A stretch of DNA of 64,000 bases from NCBI GenBank assembly GCA_002074035.1, contig CP012849.1, positions 446,172 through 510,171 on the forward strand. Direction: 5' to 3'. Made by a program: the position numbers and the translations under genes. The notes beneath the pieces were generated by a model. That model did no database searches. It was not told the DNA's origin and saw nothing but the letters and a program-made list of their open reading frames with translations. How positions within the stretch are numbered: position 1 is the stretch's first letter; each line of letters starts with the position of its first letter. Below, piece by piece: positions 39,484 through 48,056 of the stretch. This DNA is from Candidatus Riesia sp. GBBU (GTDB taxonomy: Bacteria; Pseudomonadota; Gammaproteobacteria; Enterobacterales; Enterobacteriaceae).

Positions 39484-40194
39484 TCATTGTCTTCTATTTC
39501 CAACAACCTGTATTGTCATTAAAAACAAGTTAATAAAATCTAAATACAGAGTAAGAGCTCCAAGAATTGCATATTTTCTCATATTTTCTTTATCTCTTCC
39601 ATCTATCCTATTTCCTATTTCTTTTAGTTTTTGTGTGTCATACGCAGTTAATCCTGAGAATACTAATATTCCAATATATGAAAATAATAAGTTCAAAAAA
39701 GAAGATTTCATCCACATGTTAACTAAAGAGACTATTGTAAGTCCTATAACAGACATAAATAAAAAATTACCAAGTCCGCTAAGGCTTTTCTTAGTAGAAT
39801 ATCCATATATGCTAAGAGATCCAAACATAATTGATACTGTTAAGAAAACTCCGGCGATTGAAGCTCCAGTATAAGCTATTAATGATAACGAAGTAGTTAA
39901 TCCAGTAAGAACCGAATATAACATAAGCATAGCAGTTGCTATCTCTCCAGTTAACCTTTGTAAAAAAAATGTTAATCCAAATACTAAAGAAAATTCACAA
40001 GCGATTAACCCAACAAGAATCCATTTATTCATCATTACATGAGCAATAATATTACTATTATGAACCGTGTAAAAAGCCACAAATGAAGTAAGAAGTATAG
40101 CGACAGTCATCCATCCATATACATTAACCATGTAAGATTGTATTCCTGCGCTATCTTGTCGAATTAAAGAATTGTTTTGTTCAAATCGATTCAC
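39484..40194 (-). CDS. ybhL: Bax inhibitor-1 family protein YbhL, second copy
   Basis: Identical to the product of 533-1243. The start is again taken at GTG (40194), 8 bases after GAGGA; the in-frame ATG at 40209 is the alternative. Confidence 0.88.
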   Translation of the reverse strand: MNRFEQNNSLIRQDSAGIQSYMVNVYGWMTVAILLTSFVAFYTVHNSNIIAHVMMNKWILVGLIACEFSLVFGLTFFLQRLTGEIATAMLMLYSVLTGLTTSLSLIAYTGASIAGVFLTVSIMFGSLSIYGYSTKKSLSGLGNFLFMSVIGLTIVSLVNMWMKSSFLNLLFSYIGILVFSGLTAYDTQKLKEIGNRIDGRDKENMRKYAILGALTLYLDFINLFLMTIQVVGNRRQ

Positions 40195-40324
40195 GAAAAT
40201 TATCCTCATACAAAAGTTTAAAATAAAATTAAGAATATAAAAATATAAAAAATCTTAATAAGATACAAAAACATTATACGATTAAAAATTTAATGATTCC
40301 AATAAAAATTCTAAGTGTATAATC

Positions 40325-41056
40325 TCAGAATTTATTAAAATTATTTATAAACTTTTCAAAAAACATTTTCAAATTAATAAACTTTTCTATATTATTTATT
40401 TTTAGATTTTTTATGAAAGGTATATCTCCGAAATATGGAATTTGTAATTTTTTTTCCAAAGTTTCTAAATATTTTTCATAATATTTAAAATCTTCAGAAA
40501 TTTTATTTGCTACCCATCCTACACACGACAGATTTCTATTTTTAATAGATTCAACTGTTAGAATTGCATGATTTATACAACCGAGCTTTATGGCTACAAC
40601 TAAAACAATCAAAAGGTTCTGACTTTTTACCCAATCAGAAAACATCTTCTTTGAGGATAAAGGAGTATGCCAACCTCCAGCTCCTTCTATTACAATAATA
40701 TCAGCTAATTTTTTTAAATTATTTAAACCATCTGTAATTTTCTTTAAACTTATTTTTTTACCAGAGATCTTACTTGCAATGTCAGGAGAAGTTGAATGTA
40801 AAAAAGAAATAGGATTTACCAAAGTATAATCCAATTTTATTGAACTATTCTCAATAAGAAGTTCAGCGTCCTTACTTTTAATCATTCCTATATCTTTATA
40901 ACATCCAGAAGCTACAGGTTTATAACCAACAACGCTATAACCATGTAAATAAAATGATCGTAATATCATACAGCTAACTAATGTTTTACCTACATTGGTG
41001 TCAGTTCCAGTAACAAATATAGAATAATTATTCACGATATAGAATCCCATAAACAA
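40325..41056 (-). CDS. bioD: Dethiobiotin synthetase
   Basis: BioD closes the ureido ring of dethiobiotin from diaminopelargonate, CO2 and ATP. The 243-residue protein has the P-loop TGTDTNVGKT at residues 16-25 and EGAGGWHTPLS in the middle. It is the last gene of bioBFCD. The ATG at 41056 overlaps bioC by 29 bases; a GTG at 41035, with an 8-base overlap, gives an N-terminus closer to E. coli (VNNYSIFVTGTD) and is quite possibly the true start. The repeat arm covers its 3' part to base 40726, so the 5' third is single copy within this window. Confidence 0.94.
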   Translation of the reverse strand: MFMGFYIVNNYSIFVTGTDTNVGKTLVSCMILRSFYLHGYSVVGYKPVASGCYKDIGMIKSKDAELLIENSSIKLDYTLVNPISFLHSTSPDIASKISGKKISLKKITDGLNNLKKLADIIVIEGAGGWHTPLSSKKMFSDWVKSQNLLIVLVVAIKLGCINHAILTVESIKNRNLSCVGWVANKISEDFKYYEKYLETLEKKLQIPYFGDIPFIKNLKINNIEKFINLKMFFEKFINNFNKF

Positions 41057-41783
41057 CTTTATAAGTTATTGGAAATTTATCTCCTAAATTAGGATAATTA
41101 TCAATAAGCTTAAATAAATAATTTTTTGTCATTAAACCATGTTTAGTTTTTCCTGGTAAAAGATAATTAGCTCCAATACCTTTTATAGACCTAATAAGAC
41201 AATTAAAAGAAGGATATAAAAAATTCCAAGATTTTTTTTTTAATGTAAATCTCCACTTTTTACATGCTTTCTTTATATCATCTATAGTATAGAATGAATT
41301 AATATGTTTATTATCATCTATGTTTTTCCAACATTGCTTTAACTCTCGCAAAGATCCATCTAGTAAAGTTGAAAAAGCGATTACACCGCCATTTCTTGTA
41401 ATTCTATGTAACTGATTTAATGGAACATAAATATTATTACACCATTGAAGTACTAAATTGCTAAAACAAATATCGACGCTCTTTTCTTTCAAAGGAATAT
41501 TTTCTATGTCTGCTTGCAAATAATTAGTTGCTGATTTTATCCTTTTAGCTTCTTTAAGCATTTCAAATGACAAATCCATAGCAATAACTCTTTTACCGAA
41601 AAGTTTCCATTTTTTACTAAAATATCCAGTACCACATCCAGCATCTAAAACAATACTACCATTAAAAGAAGATAGTAAATCAAACAAATATTGTCCACTT
41701 TTTTTCTGAAAAATTGCAATGTTATCATATTTTTTTGCAGCTCTTCCAAAAGAGTTAGCAATAGCTTTTTTATTAACTAACAT
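41028..41783 (-). CDS. bioC: Malonyl-ACP O-methyltransferase
   Basis: BioC methylates malonyl-ACP so that fatty acid enzymes can elongate it to pimeloyl-ACP methyl ester. The 251 residues equal the E. coli length. SAM motif I is VLDAGCGTGYF near residue 46, and CFSNLVLQWCNN near residue 107 is the post-motif segment. It overlaps bioF by 11 bases upstream and bioD downstream, so translation is coupled. The esterase BioH that ends this route is not in the window. Confidence 0.93.
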   Translation of the reverse strand: MLVNKKAIANSFGRAAKKYDNIAIFQKKSGQYLFDLLSSFNGSIVLDAGCGTGYFSKKWKLFGKRVIAMDLSFEMLKEAKRIKSATNYLQADIENIPLKEKSVDICFSNLVLQWCNNIYVPLNQLHRITRNGGVIAFSTLLDGSLRELKQCWKNIDDNKHINSFYTIDDIKKACKKWRFTLKKKSWNFLYPSFNCLIRSIKGIGANYLLPGKTKHGLMTKNYLFKLIDNYPNLGDKFPITYKVVYGILYRE

Positions 41784-42936
41784 GTCTATTAAAAAAATTA
41801 TATATTAGTTCTATTAAGTGTTCTATATCAATGAAACTATGACTACTTAACAGTGTAATCCTAATCCTAGGAGTCCCTATAGGAACAGTAGGATAACGTA
41901 TTGCTTGAACCAAGAAACCATTTTCCTTTAAAAATTCAAAAATTTCTAGACATAAAAAATCATTTTTAATTGGAATCAATTGTATTTGACTTAAAGAGTT
42001 TAACAATGGTAAATTATATTTTTCTGAAATTTTTCGAAAATATTTTACGTTATCTTTTAACTTTTTTCTAAAATTATCGGCTTTTTTAATATGTTTTACC
42101 GATTCTAATATTGCAAAAGCTTGTGCTGGAATCATTGATGTGCTATAGATTAAATTTTTTGAATATTGAATGAAATATTCTTTTACTTGTCTACTACAAA
42201 GCAAAGCAGCACCATTAATCCCAATAGACTTACTAAACGTAATCATTAATAATTCTGGTTTTACATTATGTAAAAAACAACTCCCCCTTCCTTCTTCACC
42301 GATTACTCCTATTCCATGTGAATCATCTACTAACATCCAAGAATTAAAATCTCTAGAAATTTTTTTAATTTCTTTTATTGGAGCACTATCTCCTTCCATA
42401 CTGAATATTCCCTCAGTAACTATTAAAGATTTTCTTACAACATGTTTAGATAACATATATTTCAAACTTTTTAAATCATTATGAAGAAATCTTTTTAGAT
42501 TTGCACGAGAAAAAAATGATGCTTCTATTAAAGAGGCATGAATTAGTTTATCTGCAAAAATAAAATCTCCTTTTTTCATCAATGTTGAGATTATACTTTG
42601 ATTTGCAGAATATCCAGAATTGAAAAGTAACGACTCTTCATAACCTAACCAATTTGCTAAACTTTTTTCTAATTTCTTATGAATTTCAGTATAACCTATT
42701 ATATGACCAGAACTACCACTACCAACTCCATATTTATCAATACCTTTCTTGAATGACTTAATAATGTTCTTATTAATACTAAATCCAAAATAATCATTAC
42801 TAGAAAAGTTGATATATTTTTTATTCTTTATATAAATAAAACGATTTATATTATTTTTGATTACTTCTCTTTTTCTAAAGAGAAATCCTAACTTTCTTTT
42901 ATTCAATTCATATGTTAAAAAATCTTCCCATTTCAT
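41773..42936 (-). CDS. bioF: 8-amino-7-oxononanoate synthase
   Basis: BioF condenses pimeloyl-ACP with alanine using PLP. The 387-residue protein (384 in E. coli) has the Schiff-base lysine in [12 protein letters not shown] near residue 235, the aspartate-histidine pair in VDDSHGIG near 204, and the GSSGHIIGY loop. Its ATG overlaps the bioB stop codon (ATGA), typical of coupled translation. Confidence 0.95.
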   Translation of the reverse strand: MKWEDFLTYELNKRKLGFLFRKREVIKNNINRFIYIKNKKYINFSSNDYFGFSINKNIIKSFKKGIDKYGVGSGSSGHIIGYTEIHKKLEKSLANWLGYEESLLFNSGYSANQSIISTLMKKGDFIFADKLIHASLIEASFFSRANLKRFLHNDLKSLKYMLSKHVVRKSLIVTEGIFSMEGDSAPIKEIKKISRDFNSWMLVDDSHGIGVIGEEGRGSCFLHNVKPELLMITFSKSIGINGAALLCSRQVKEYFIQYSKNLIYSTSMIPAQAFAILESVKHIKKADNFRKKLKDNVKYFRKISEKYNLPLLNSLSQIQLIPIKNDFLCLEIFEFLKENGFLVQAIRYPTVPIGTPRIRITLLSSHSFIDIEHLIELIYNFFNRHVS

Positions 42937-43943
42937 ATTTTCATTGCATCATAGAAATTCTTTGAGTTTTCTTTAGAAATATTGTTCTTTGTATTTTTAT
43001 ACTCTATTTTTTTTATTTGTACATTTAATTTTTTAAACAAATTTTCATCCTTTTTAGGATCAACATTTTTTGCAGTGAGCAATTTACATCCATAAAAAAT
43101 AGAATTTGCTCCAGAAATAAAGCATAAAGTTTGCATATGTTCATTCATTTTCTCTCTACCAGCAGATAGTCTAATAAAAGATTTTGGAAGAACTATTCTA
43201 GCAACAGCAATTGTTCTTATGAAGTCAAATGAATCTACACTTTTGTTATCAAACAAAGGAGTTCCTTTAATTCTAACTAACATATTAATTGGAACACTCT
43301 CAGGAGATTTCTCAAAAGAAGAAAGCTGAACCAAAAGTTTTATTCTATCATCAACTTTTTCTCCCAAACCAATTATTCCACCAGAACATATTTTCATACC
43401 TGATTTCCTTGCTAAATTAATTGTATCAATTCTATCCTGATAACTTCTAGTAGTAATAATTTTTTTATAGAAATCATATGATGTGTCTAAATTATGATTA
43501 TAGTAGTCCAAACCAGCTTTAGAAAGTTTGTTAGCTTGATCTTTACTTAGTTTACCTAATGTCATACATGTTTCCATGCCTAAACTTTTTACTTCTTTAA
43601 TAATATTCTCTAAATATGAAATATCTTTGTCTTGTACTTTACCCCATGCTGCTCCCATACAAAAACGTGTAGAACCATTTTTCTTTGCTTCTTTTGCATG
43701 ACTTATTATTTTACTTAAAGGTAACATACCTTCTTTTTTAACTTTTGTGCTATAATGAGAGCTTTGTGGGCAATACTTACAATCTTCAGGACAAGATCCA
43801 GTCTTAATTGAAAGAAGAGAACTAATTTGTATTTCCTGTGGATTAAAACTTTTTCTATGAATCTTTTGAGCTCGAAATAAAAGGTTAAAAAAAGGTAGAT
43901 TATATAAAGATTTTACTCTATTTATTGTCCATTTTTTTTTCAT
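42933..43943 (-). CDS. bioB: Biotin synthase
   Basis: BioB, a radical SAM enzyme, inserts sulfur into dethiobiotin. The 336-residue protein has CPEDCKYC, with the [4Fe-4S] cysteines at 51, 55 and 58 of the chosen start, and further conserved cysteines at CMG and CSGG. I chose the ATG at 43943 because [17 protein letters not shown] aligns with the E. coli start and GGTGA lies just upstream; an in-frame ATG at 43964 would add seven residues and lie almost at the predicted transcript start. First gene of bioBFCD, divergent from bioA. Confidence 0.95.
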   Translation of the reverse strand: MKKKWTINRVKSLYNLPFFNLLFRAQKIHRKSFNPQEIQISSLLSIKTGSCPEDCKYCPQSSHYSTKVKKEGMLPLSKIISHAKEAKKNGSTRFCMGAAWGKVQDKDISYLENIIKEVKSLGMETCMTLGKLSKDQANKLSKAGLDYYNHNLDTSYDFYKKIITTRSYQDRIDTINLARKSGMKICSGGIIGLGEKVDDRIKLLVQLSSFEKSPESVPINMLVRIKGTPLFDNKSVDSFDFIRTIAVARIVLPKSFIRLSAGREKMNEHMQTLCFISGANSIFYGCKLLTAKNVDPKKDENLFKKLNVQIKKIEYKNTKNNISKENSKNFYDAMKI

Positions 43944-43974
43944 ATCTTCACCATTAAAACACAAATAAACATTA

Positions 43975-44002
43975 AGTTTAAATTAACTAATTATTATGTC
44001 AA
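43975..44002 (-). promoter_or_regulatory. Promoter of bioBFCD
   Basis: On the minus strand TTGACA (44002-43997) is followed after 16 bases by TAAACT (43980-43975), putting the start near 43968. No GTAAAC/GTTTAC dyad of the BirA operator is visible in the bioA-bioB gap. Confidence 0.45.
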
Positions 44003-44011
44003 TAAAAATAA

Positions 44012-44020
44012 TGATATACT
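44012..44020 (+). promoter_or_regulatory. Extended -10 promoter of bioA
   Basis: TGATATACT is an extended -10 element, with no good -35. A start near 44026-44027 would leave only three or four bases before the bioA ATG. Confidence 0.35.
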
Positions 44021-44029
44021 GTAAAGAAT

Positions 44030-45316
44030 ATGTATAAATATATAGATACTAAATTTGATTCAAAACATATATGGCATCCTTACGAGTCACTAATAAAACC
44101 AACTAAATCATATCCTATTATAAAAGCTTCAGGGGCTGAAATAGAGTTATATAACGGAAGAAAATTAATTGATGGAATGTCTTCTTGGTGGTCTGCCATA
44201 CATGGATACAATCATCCTAAATTAAATAGTGCTGCAATAAAACAGATAAAAAACATGTCTCATGTAATGTTTGGAAATATCACTCATTATTCATCAATTG
44301 CTCTATGTAAAAAGTTAATTAAGATGACTAACGATTCTTTAGAATGTGTTTTTCTTTCAGATTCTGGATCTATTTCAATAGAAGTAGCTCTTAAGATGGC
44401 TTTGCTATATTGGAGATCATTGGGAGAAAAAAGAAAAAAATTTGTTTCTCTAAAAAATGGATATCATGGAGATACCATAGGAGCAATGTCTGTTTGTGAT
44501 CCAAAAAATTCAATGAACAAACTATATTCTGGATACATAAAAAAAAACATTTTTTTAAATTTTGAAAATTGTGGATTTTATGATCTATGGGATCAGGAAA
44601 ATATATTACCATTTGAAAGTTTATTCTTAAAAAAGAGACATGAAATTGCTGCAGTAATCTTAGAACCAATAGTTCAAGGAGCTGGAGGAATAAAGATGTA
44701 TCATCCAAAATATCTATCTGAAGTAAGAAAATTATGCGATGAAAATAATATATTACTAATAATTGATGAAATAGCTACTGGATTTGGAAGGACAGGTAAA
44801 TTATTTGCTCATGAATATAGTAAAATTTCTCCTGATATCCTATGTGTTGGGAAAGCATTAACTGGAGGTTATATAACTTTAGCAGCCACTATAACAACTA
44901 AAAAAATCGCTGAAATAATAAGCGAAGGAGAATCTAAATGTTTTATGCATGGACCAACTTTTATGGCAAATCCATTAGCATGTTCCATTGCAAATGCTAA
45001 TATGAAAATAATTAGAAAAAAAAATTGGAAAAAAAAAGTAAAAAATATTGAATCGCAACTAAAATCTGAGCTTCTATCAGTTCGAGAATATAAAAATGTT
45101 TCTGACGTCAGAATTCTTGGAGCTATAGGAGCCGTTGAAATGAAAAATTCATTTAATATAGAAACTTTACAAAAACAATTTATAAAAGAAGGTGTTTGGA
45201 TTAGACCGTTTAAAAACATAATCTATATAGTTCCACCATTTATTATAAGTCCTTTGCAACTTACAAAGCTAATTAAGTCTATTAAAAAAATTGTAAGAAA
45301 TTTGTTAAAAGATTAA
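44030..45316 (+). CDS. bioA: Adenosylmethionine-8-amino-7-oxononanoate aminotransferase
   Basis: BioA transfers the amino group of SAM to form diaminopelargonic acid. The 428-residue protein (429 in E. coli) has HIWHPY near residue 13, DGMSSWWSAIHGYNHP near 48, IIDEIATGFGRTG near 244 and the PLP lysine 275 in VGKALTGGY. Its 3' end overlaps that of convergent ligA by 4 bases. It is divergent from bioBFCD as in E. coli, but in E. coli ligA lies far away, so bioA-ligA is a rearrangement junction. Confidence 0.96.
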   Translation: MYKYIDTKFDSKHIWHPYESLIKPTKSYPIIKASGAEIELYNGRKLIDGMSSWWSAIHGYNHPKLNSAAIKQIKNMSHVMFGNITHYSSIALCKKLIKMTNDSLECVFLSDSGSISIEVALKMALLYWRSLGEKRKKFVSLKNGYHGDTIGAMSVCDPKNSMNKLYSGYIKKNIFLNFENCGFYDLWDQENILPFESLFLKKRHEIAAVILEPIVQGAGGIKMYHPKYLSEVRKLCDENNILLIIDEIATGFGRTGKLFAHEYSKISPDILCVGKALTGGYITLAATITTKKIAEIISEGESKCFMHGPTFMANPLACSIANANMKIIRKKNWKKKVKNIESQLKSELLSVREYKNVSDVRILGAIGAVEMKNSFNIETLQKQFIKEGVWIRPFKNIIYIVPPFIISPLQLTKLIKSIKKIVRNLLKD

Positions 45317-47346
45317 GTATAACTCTTAGAATAATTTGAAGAACATGCAAAAATTTTTCTTAATTCCTCTTCGTAAATTTTTTTTATCTTAAAGTTATTA
45401 GCCTTCATTAATTTTTTACCTGGATTATTTCCTACTATAATAAAATCTGTTTTTTTTGAAATATTTGAACTTACTTTGCATCTAAATAATTCTAATTTTT
45501 TTATAATTTCATTTCTGGAAAAACTAACTAATTTTCCAGTTATTACAATATTCTTGTTGAAGAATAAATGAATTGAATTTTCATCAAAATTCAAGTCAGA
45601 AAATGAAATTTTAATTTCTTTAATTAAAGCATTAACAACAATAATATTTTCTCTACATGAGAAAAAATCAACTATACTTTTAGAAACTTTTCTTCCTATA
45701 TCAGGAACGTTTTTTAATGAATTTTGATTTGCGTTTATTATTAAATTTAGTGACTTATAATGATTTGCAAGATTTCTAGATAAATATTTTCCAACTCCAT
45801 TAATACCAAGAGAATATAAAAATCTCTGCAAAGTTGTTTTTCTTGAATGATTTATTGACCTAATAATATTTTCAGAAGTTTTCTTACCAATTTTATTTAC
45901 TTTAACTAAAGAAAAAATATTTAAATTGTACAAATCAGAAATTTTTTTCACAGATTTTGAATCAACCAACTTACAAATAATTCTTTCTCCAATACACTTT
46001 ATGTTCATTGCATCTATAGAAACGAAATGTTTTAAACTACATTTAATTTGAGATGGACATGAAAAAATATTTTCACAAATAGCTATGTTATTCCTATGAC
46101 TAATTCTAGACTTACAAGATGGACACTCTGAAGGAATATTTGATTTTATTTTATTTCTATTTTTATTATTTCTAATAACACTATGAATTTTCGGTATTAT
46201 ATTGCCTGACATTCTAACTAAAACTTTATCTTTAACTTCTATATCTAGATTTTTAAAAAAATTAGTGTTATATAAAGAAACATTTCTAACTATTACTCCA
46301 GAAAAATCTATTGGCTTTAATTCTGCGACTGGTGTTATTATTCCAGTTCTACCTACAGAGAAGTTTATTTTTTTTACTTCACTAATTTTTTCTTTTGTAT
46401 TGAACTTTAATGCGACAGCCCATCTAGGATATCTAGATGTAAAACCAATTATTTTTTGTTGAGATAAAAGATTTAGTTTAACAACTATTCCATCTATATC
46501 AAAATCTAATTTTTCATTGATGTTTTTTATATATTCATAAAATTTCATTATCTCTTTTAAAGATTTACAAACAACTGTATGATCCTCTATAGGTAATCCC
46601 CATTGTTTACATGTTTTTAAATAATCAAATTGATTTAAAAAAAGACATTTTCCTTTTATTATCCCAAATCCATGACAGAAAAAAGACAGCAACCTATTAG
46701 AATTTTTCCTATGATTAACTTGTCGTAAAAATCCAGAAGCTGTATTTCTTGGACTAACAAATTTCCTTTTAAGATTTTCTTTTGTATTTAATTGAAAAAA
46801 TTTTTTTTTACTTATAAATATTTCACCTCTAATTTCAATTAATTTTGGTATATTTGATCCTGTAAGAACAACTGGAACACTACAAAAATTATAAACGTTT
46901 CTTGTTATATCTTCTCCAACTAAACCGTTTCCACGGGTTACAGCTCTATATAATTTTCCATTCTTATATATTAAATTTACAGCGACTCCATCTATTTTAA
47001 GCTCACAACAAAAATCTATTTTTCCTAACTCTTTATCTCTATTTTTAACTTTATTAAAAAACTTTAAAATATCTACTTTATTATAAACGCTATTTAATGA
47101 AAGCATTGGAAAATTATGAAAAAATTTTTTAAATTTATTTGAAGGATCACATCCTACTATTTGAGTTTGTGAAAACTTTGAATAGTAATCTGAGCTACTT
47201 TCTTCCAAACTTTTCAGATTCAAAAATATATCATCGTATTCTTTATCTGAAATTGCAGAATCAGAAAGATTATAATATAGATCAGAATGATACCTTAATT
47301 TTTTTCTTATCTGATTTATATAATGTTTTTTCTCTTTACTTAACAT
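45313..47346 (-). CDS. ligA: NAD-dependent DNA ligase
   Basis: LigA seals nicks between Okazaki fragments and in repair. The 677-residue protein (671 in E. coli) has adenylated Lys117 in ELKIDG, the OB domain, a four-cysteine zinc finger starting CPSCKS near residue 410, helix-hairpin-helix repeats, and a C-terminal BRCT domain from about 600. It is divergent from ptsH as in E. coli, though zipA, cysZ and cysK are missing between. Confidence 0.96.
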   Translation of the reverse strand: MLSKEKKHYINQIRKKLRYHSDLYYNLSDSAISDKEYDDIFLNLKSLEESSSDYYSKFSQTQIVGCDPSNKFKKFFHNFPMLSLNSVYNKVDILKFFNKVKNRDKELGKIDFCCELKIDGVAVNLIYKNGKLYRAVTRGNGLVGEDITRNVYNFCSVPVVLTGSNIPKLIEIRGEIFISKKKFFQLNTKENLKRKFVSPRNTASGFLRQVNHRKNSNRLLSFFCHGFGIIKGKCLFLNQFDYLKTCKQWGLPIEDHTVVCKSLKEIMKFYEYIKNINEKLDFDIDGIVVKLNLLSQQKIIGFTSRYPRWAVALKFNTKEKISEVKKINFSVGRTGIITPVAELKPIDFSGVIVRNVSLYNTNFFKNLDIEVKDKVLVRMSGNIIPKIHSVIRNNKNRNKIKSNIPSECPSCKSRISHRNNIAICENIFSCPSQIKCSLKHFVSIDAMNIKCIGERIICKLVDSKSVKKISDLYNLNIFSLVKVNKIGKKTSENIIRSINHSRKTTLQRFLYSLGINGVGKYLSRNLANHYKSLNLIINANQNSLKNVPDIGRKVSKSIVDFFSCRENIIVVNALIKEIKISFSDLNFDENSIHLFFNKNIVITGKLVSFSRNEIIKKLELFRCKVSSNISKKTDFIIVGNNPGKKLMKANNFKIKKIYEEELRKIFACSSNYSKSYT

Positions 47347-47726
47347 AATAAATTTATTTATATAATTAACAATTGAAATATTTTTAGAGCCATAAAATAT
47401 TAAAGAAAAAGAATATTTCGTACAGAATATCTATATTAAAAGTAAACTTTAAAATTCAAAAATTCTGAAAATACTTTTATTATATCTGATATAGATTACA
47501 GAATTGACTTTTTATTTTTCTTATATAAAATTAATAAAATTAAAACTTTTTGAAAAGGATATAAAATTTCTTTTCATCAATAAATAGAAAGTATAAAACT
47601 ATAAACTATAATTGTAAACATATAGTTAACTTTATATGAATTTTGAAAAAATAATTTAAGTTCTAGTTTTTAAAAAATTCTTAAAAAGATTTTTAGTTTA
47701 AAAATAAATACAATTGAGGAAATAAT
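47347..47726. other. Intergenic region ligA/ptsH
   Basis: These 380 bases hold the likely ptsH promoter at 47504-47531 and a long AT-rich leader with a small 7-bp hairpin near 47550. No CRP site of the TGTGA-TCACA form is visible and no gene is seen. Confidence 0.55.
47504..47531 (+). promoter_or_regulatory. Possible ptsHI promoter
   Basis: TTGACT (47504-47509), a 16-base spacer and TAAAAT (47526-47531). It would give a leader of about 190 bases. Confidence 0.35.
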
Positions 47727-47984
47727 ATGTTTCAAAAAGAAGTAACTATTAATTCACCTAATGGTCTTCACATTCGTCCTGCCGTAAAGTTTGTAAAGGA
47801 AGCAAAAAATTTTTCTTCTAAAATTACTATTAAGTTTGGTGAAAAAATAGCTAATGCTAAAAGTCTTTTTAAATTACAAAGACTTGGATTGAAAAAAGGT
47901 TCTGTTATTACTATCCTAGCAGAAGGACAAGATGAAGAAAAAGCTGTTGAAAAATTATCTAAAATAATATTAGAGTTAGAATAA
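47727..47984 (+). CDS. ptsH: Phosphocarrier protein HPr
   Basis: HPr relays phosphate from enzyme I to the sugar-specific enzymes II. The 85 residues equal E. coli HPr. Active His15 sits in NGLHIRPA, with isoleucine at position 16 where E. coli has threonine, and Ser46 is in AKSLFKL. GAGGAA precedes the ATG. It is followed by ptsI after 72 bases. Confidence 0.97.
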   Translation: MFQKEVTINSPNGLHIRPAVKFVKEAKNFSSKITIKFGEKIANAKSLFKLQRLGLKKGSVITILAEGQDEEKAVEKLSKIILELE

Positions 47985-48056
47985 AATTTTTTATTTTCTA
48001 AGATAAATTTATTAATTGAAGTAGTTGTTCTTTTTTAAAACTTAATAGGTGAAAGT

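Larger units (their letters stand above)
20476..40726 (-). repeat. Right arm of giant inverted repeat
   Basis: Reverse complement of 1-20251, with the constant coordinate sum 40727. The inner end is at 20476. The arm still matches at 40726, which pairs with base 1, so its true outer end may lie further into bioD or the genes beyond. Confidence 0.97.

Noticed and set aside
42170-42484. A 104-codon frame opposite bioF
   Set aside because: It is fully inside bioF, with no start context or family match.
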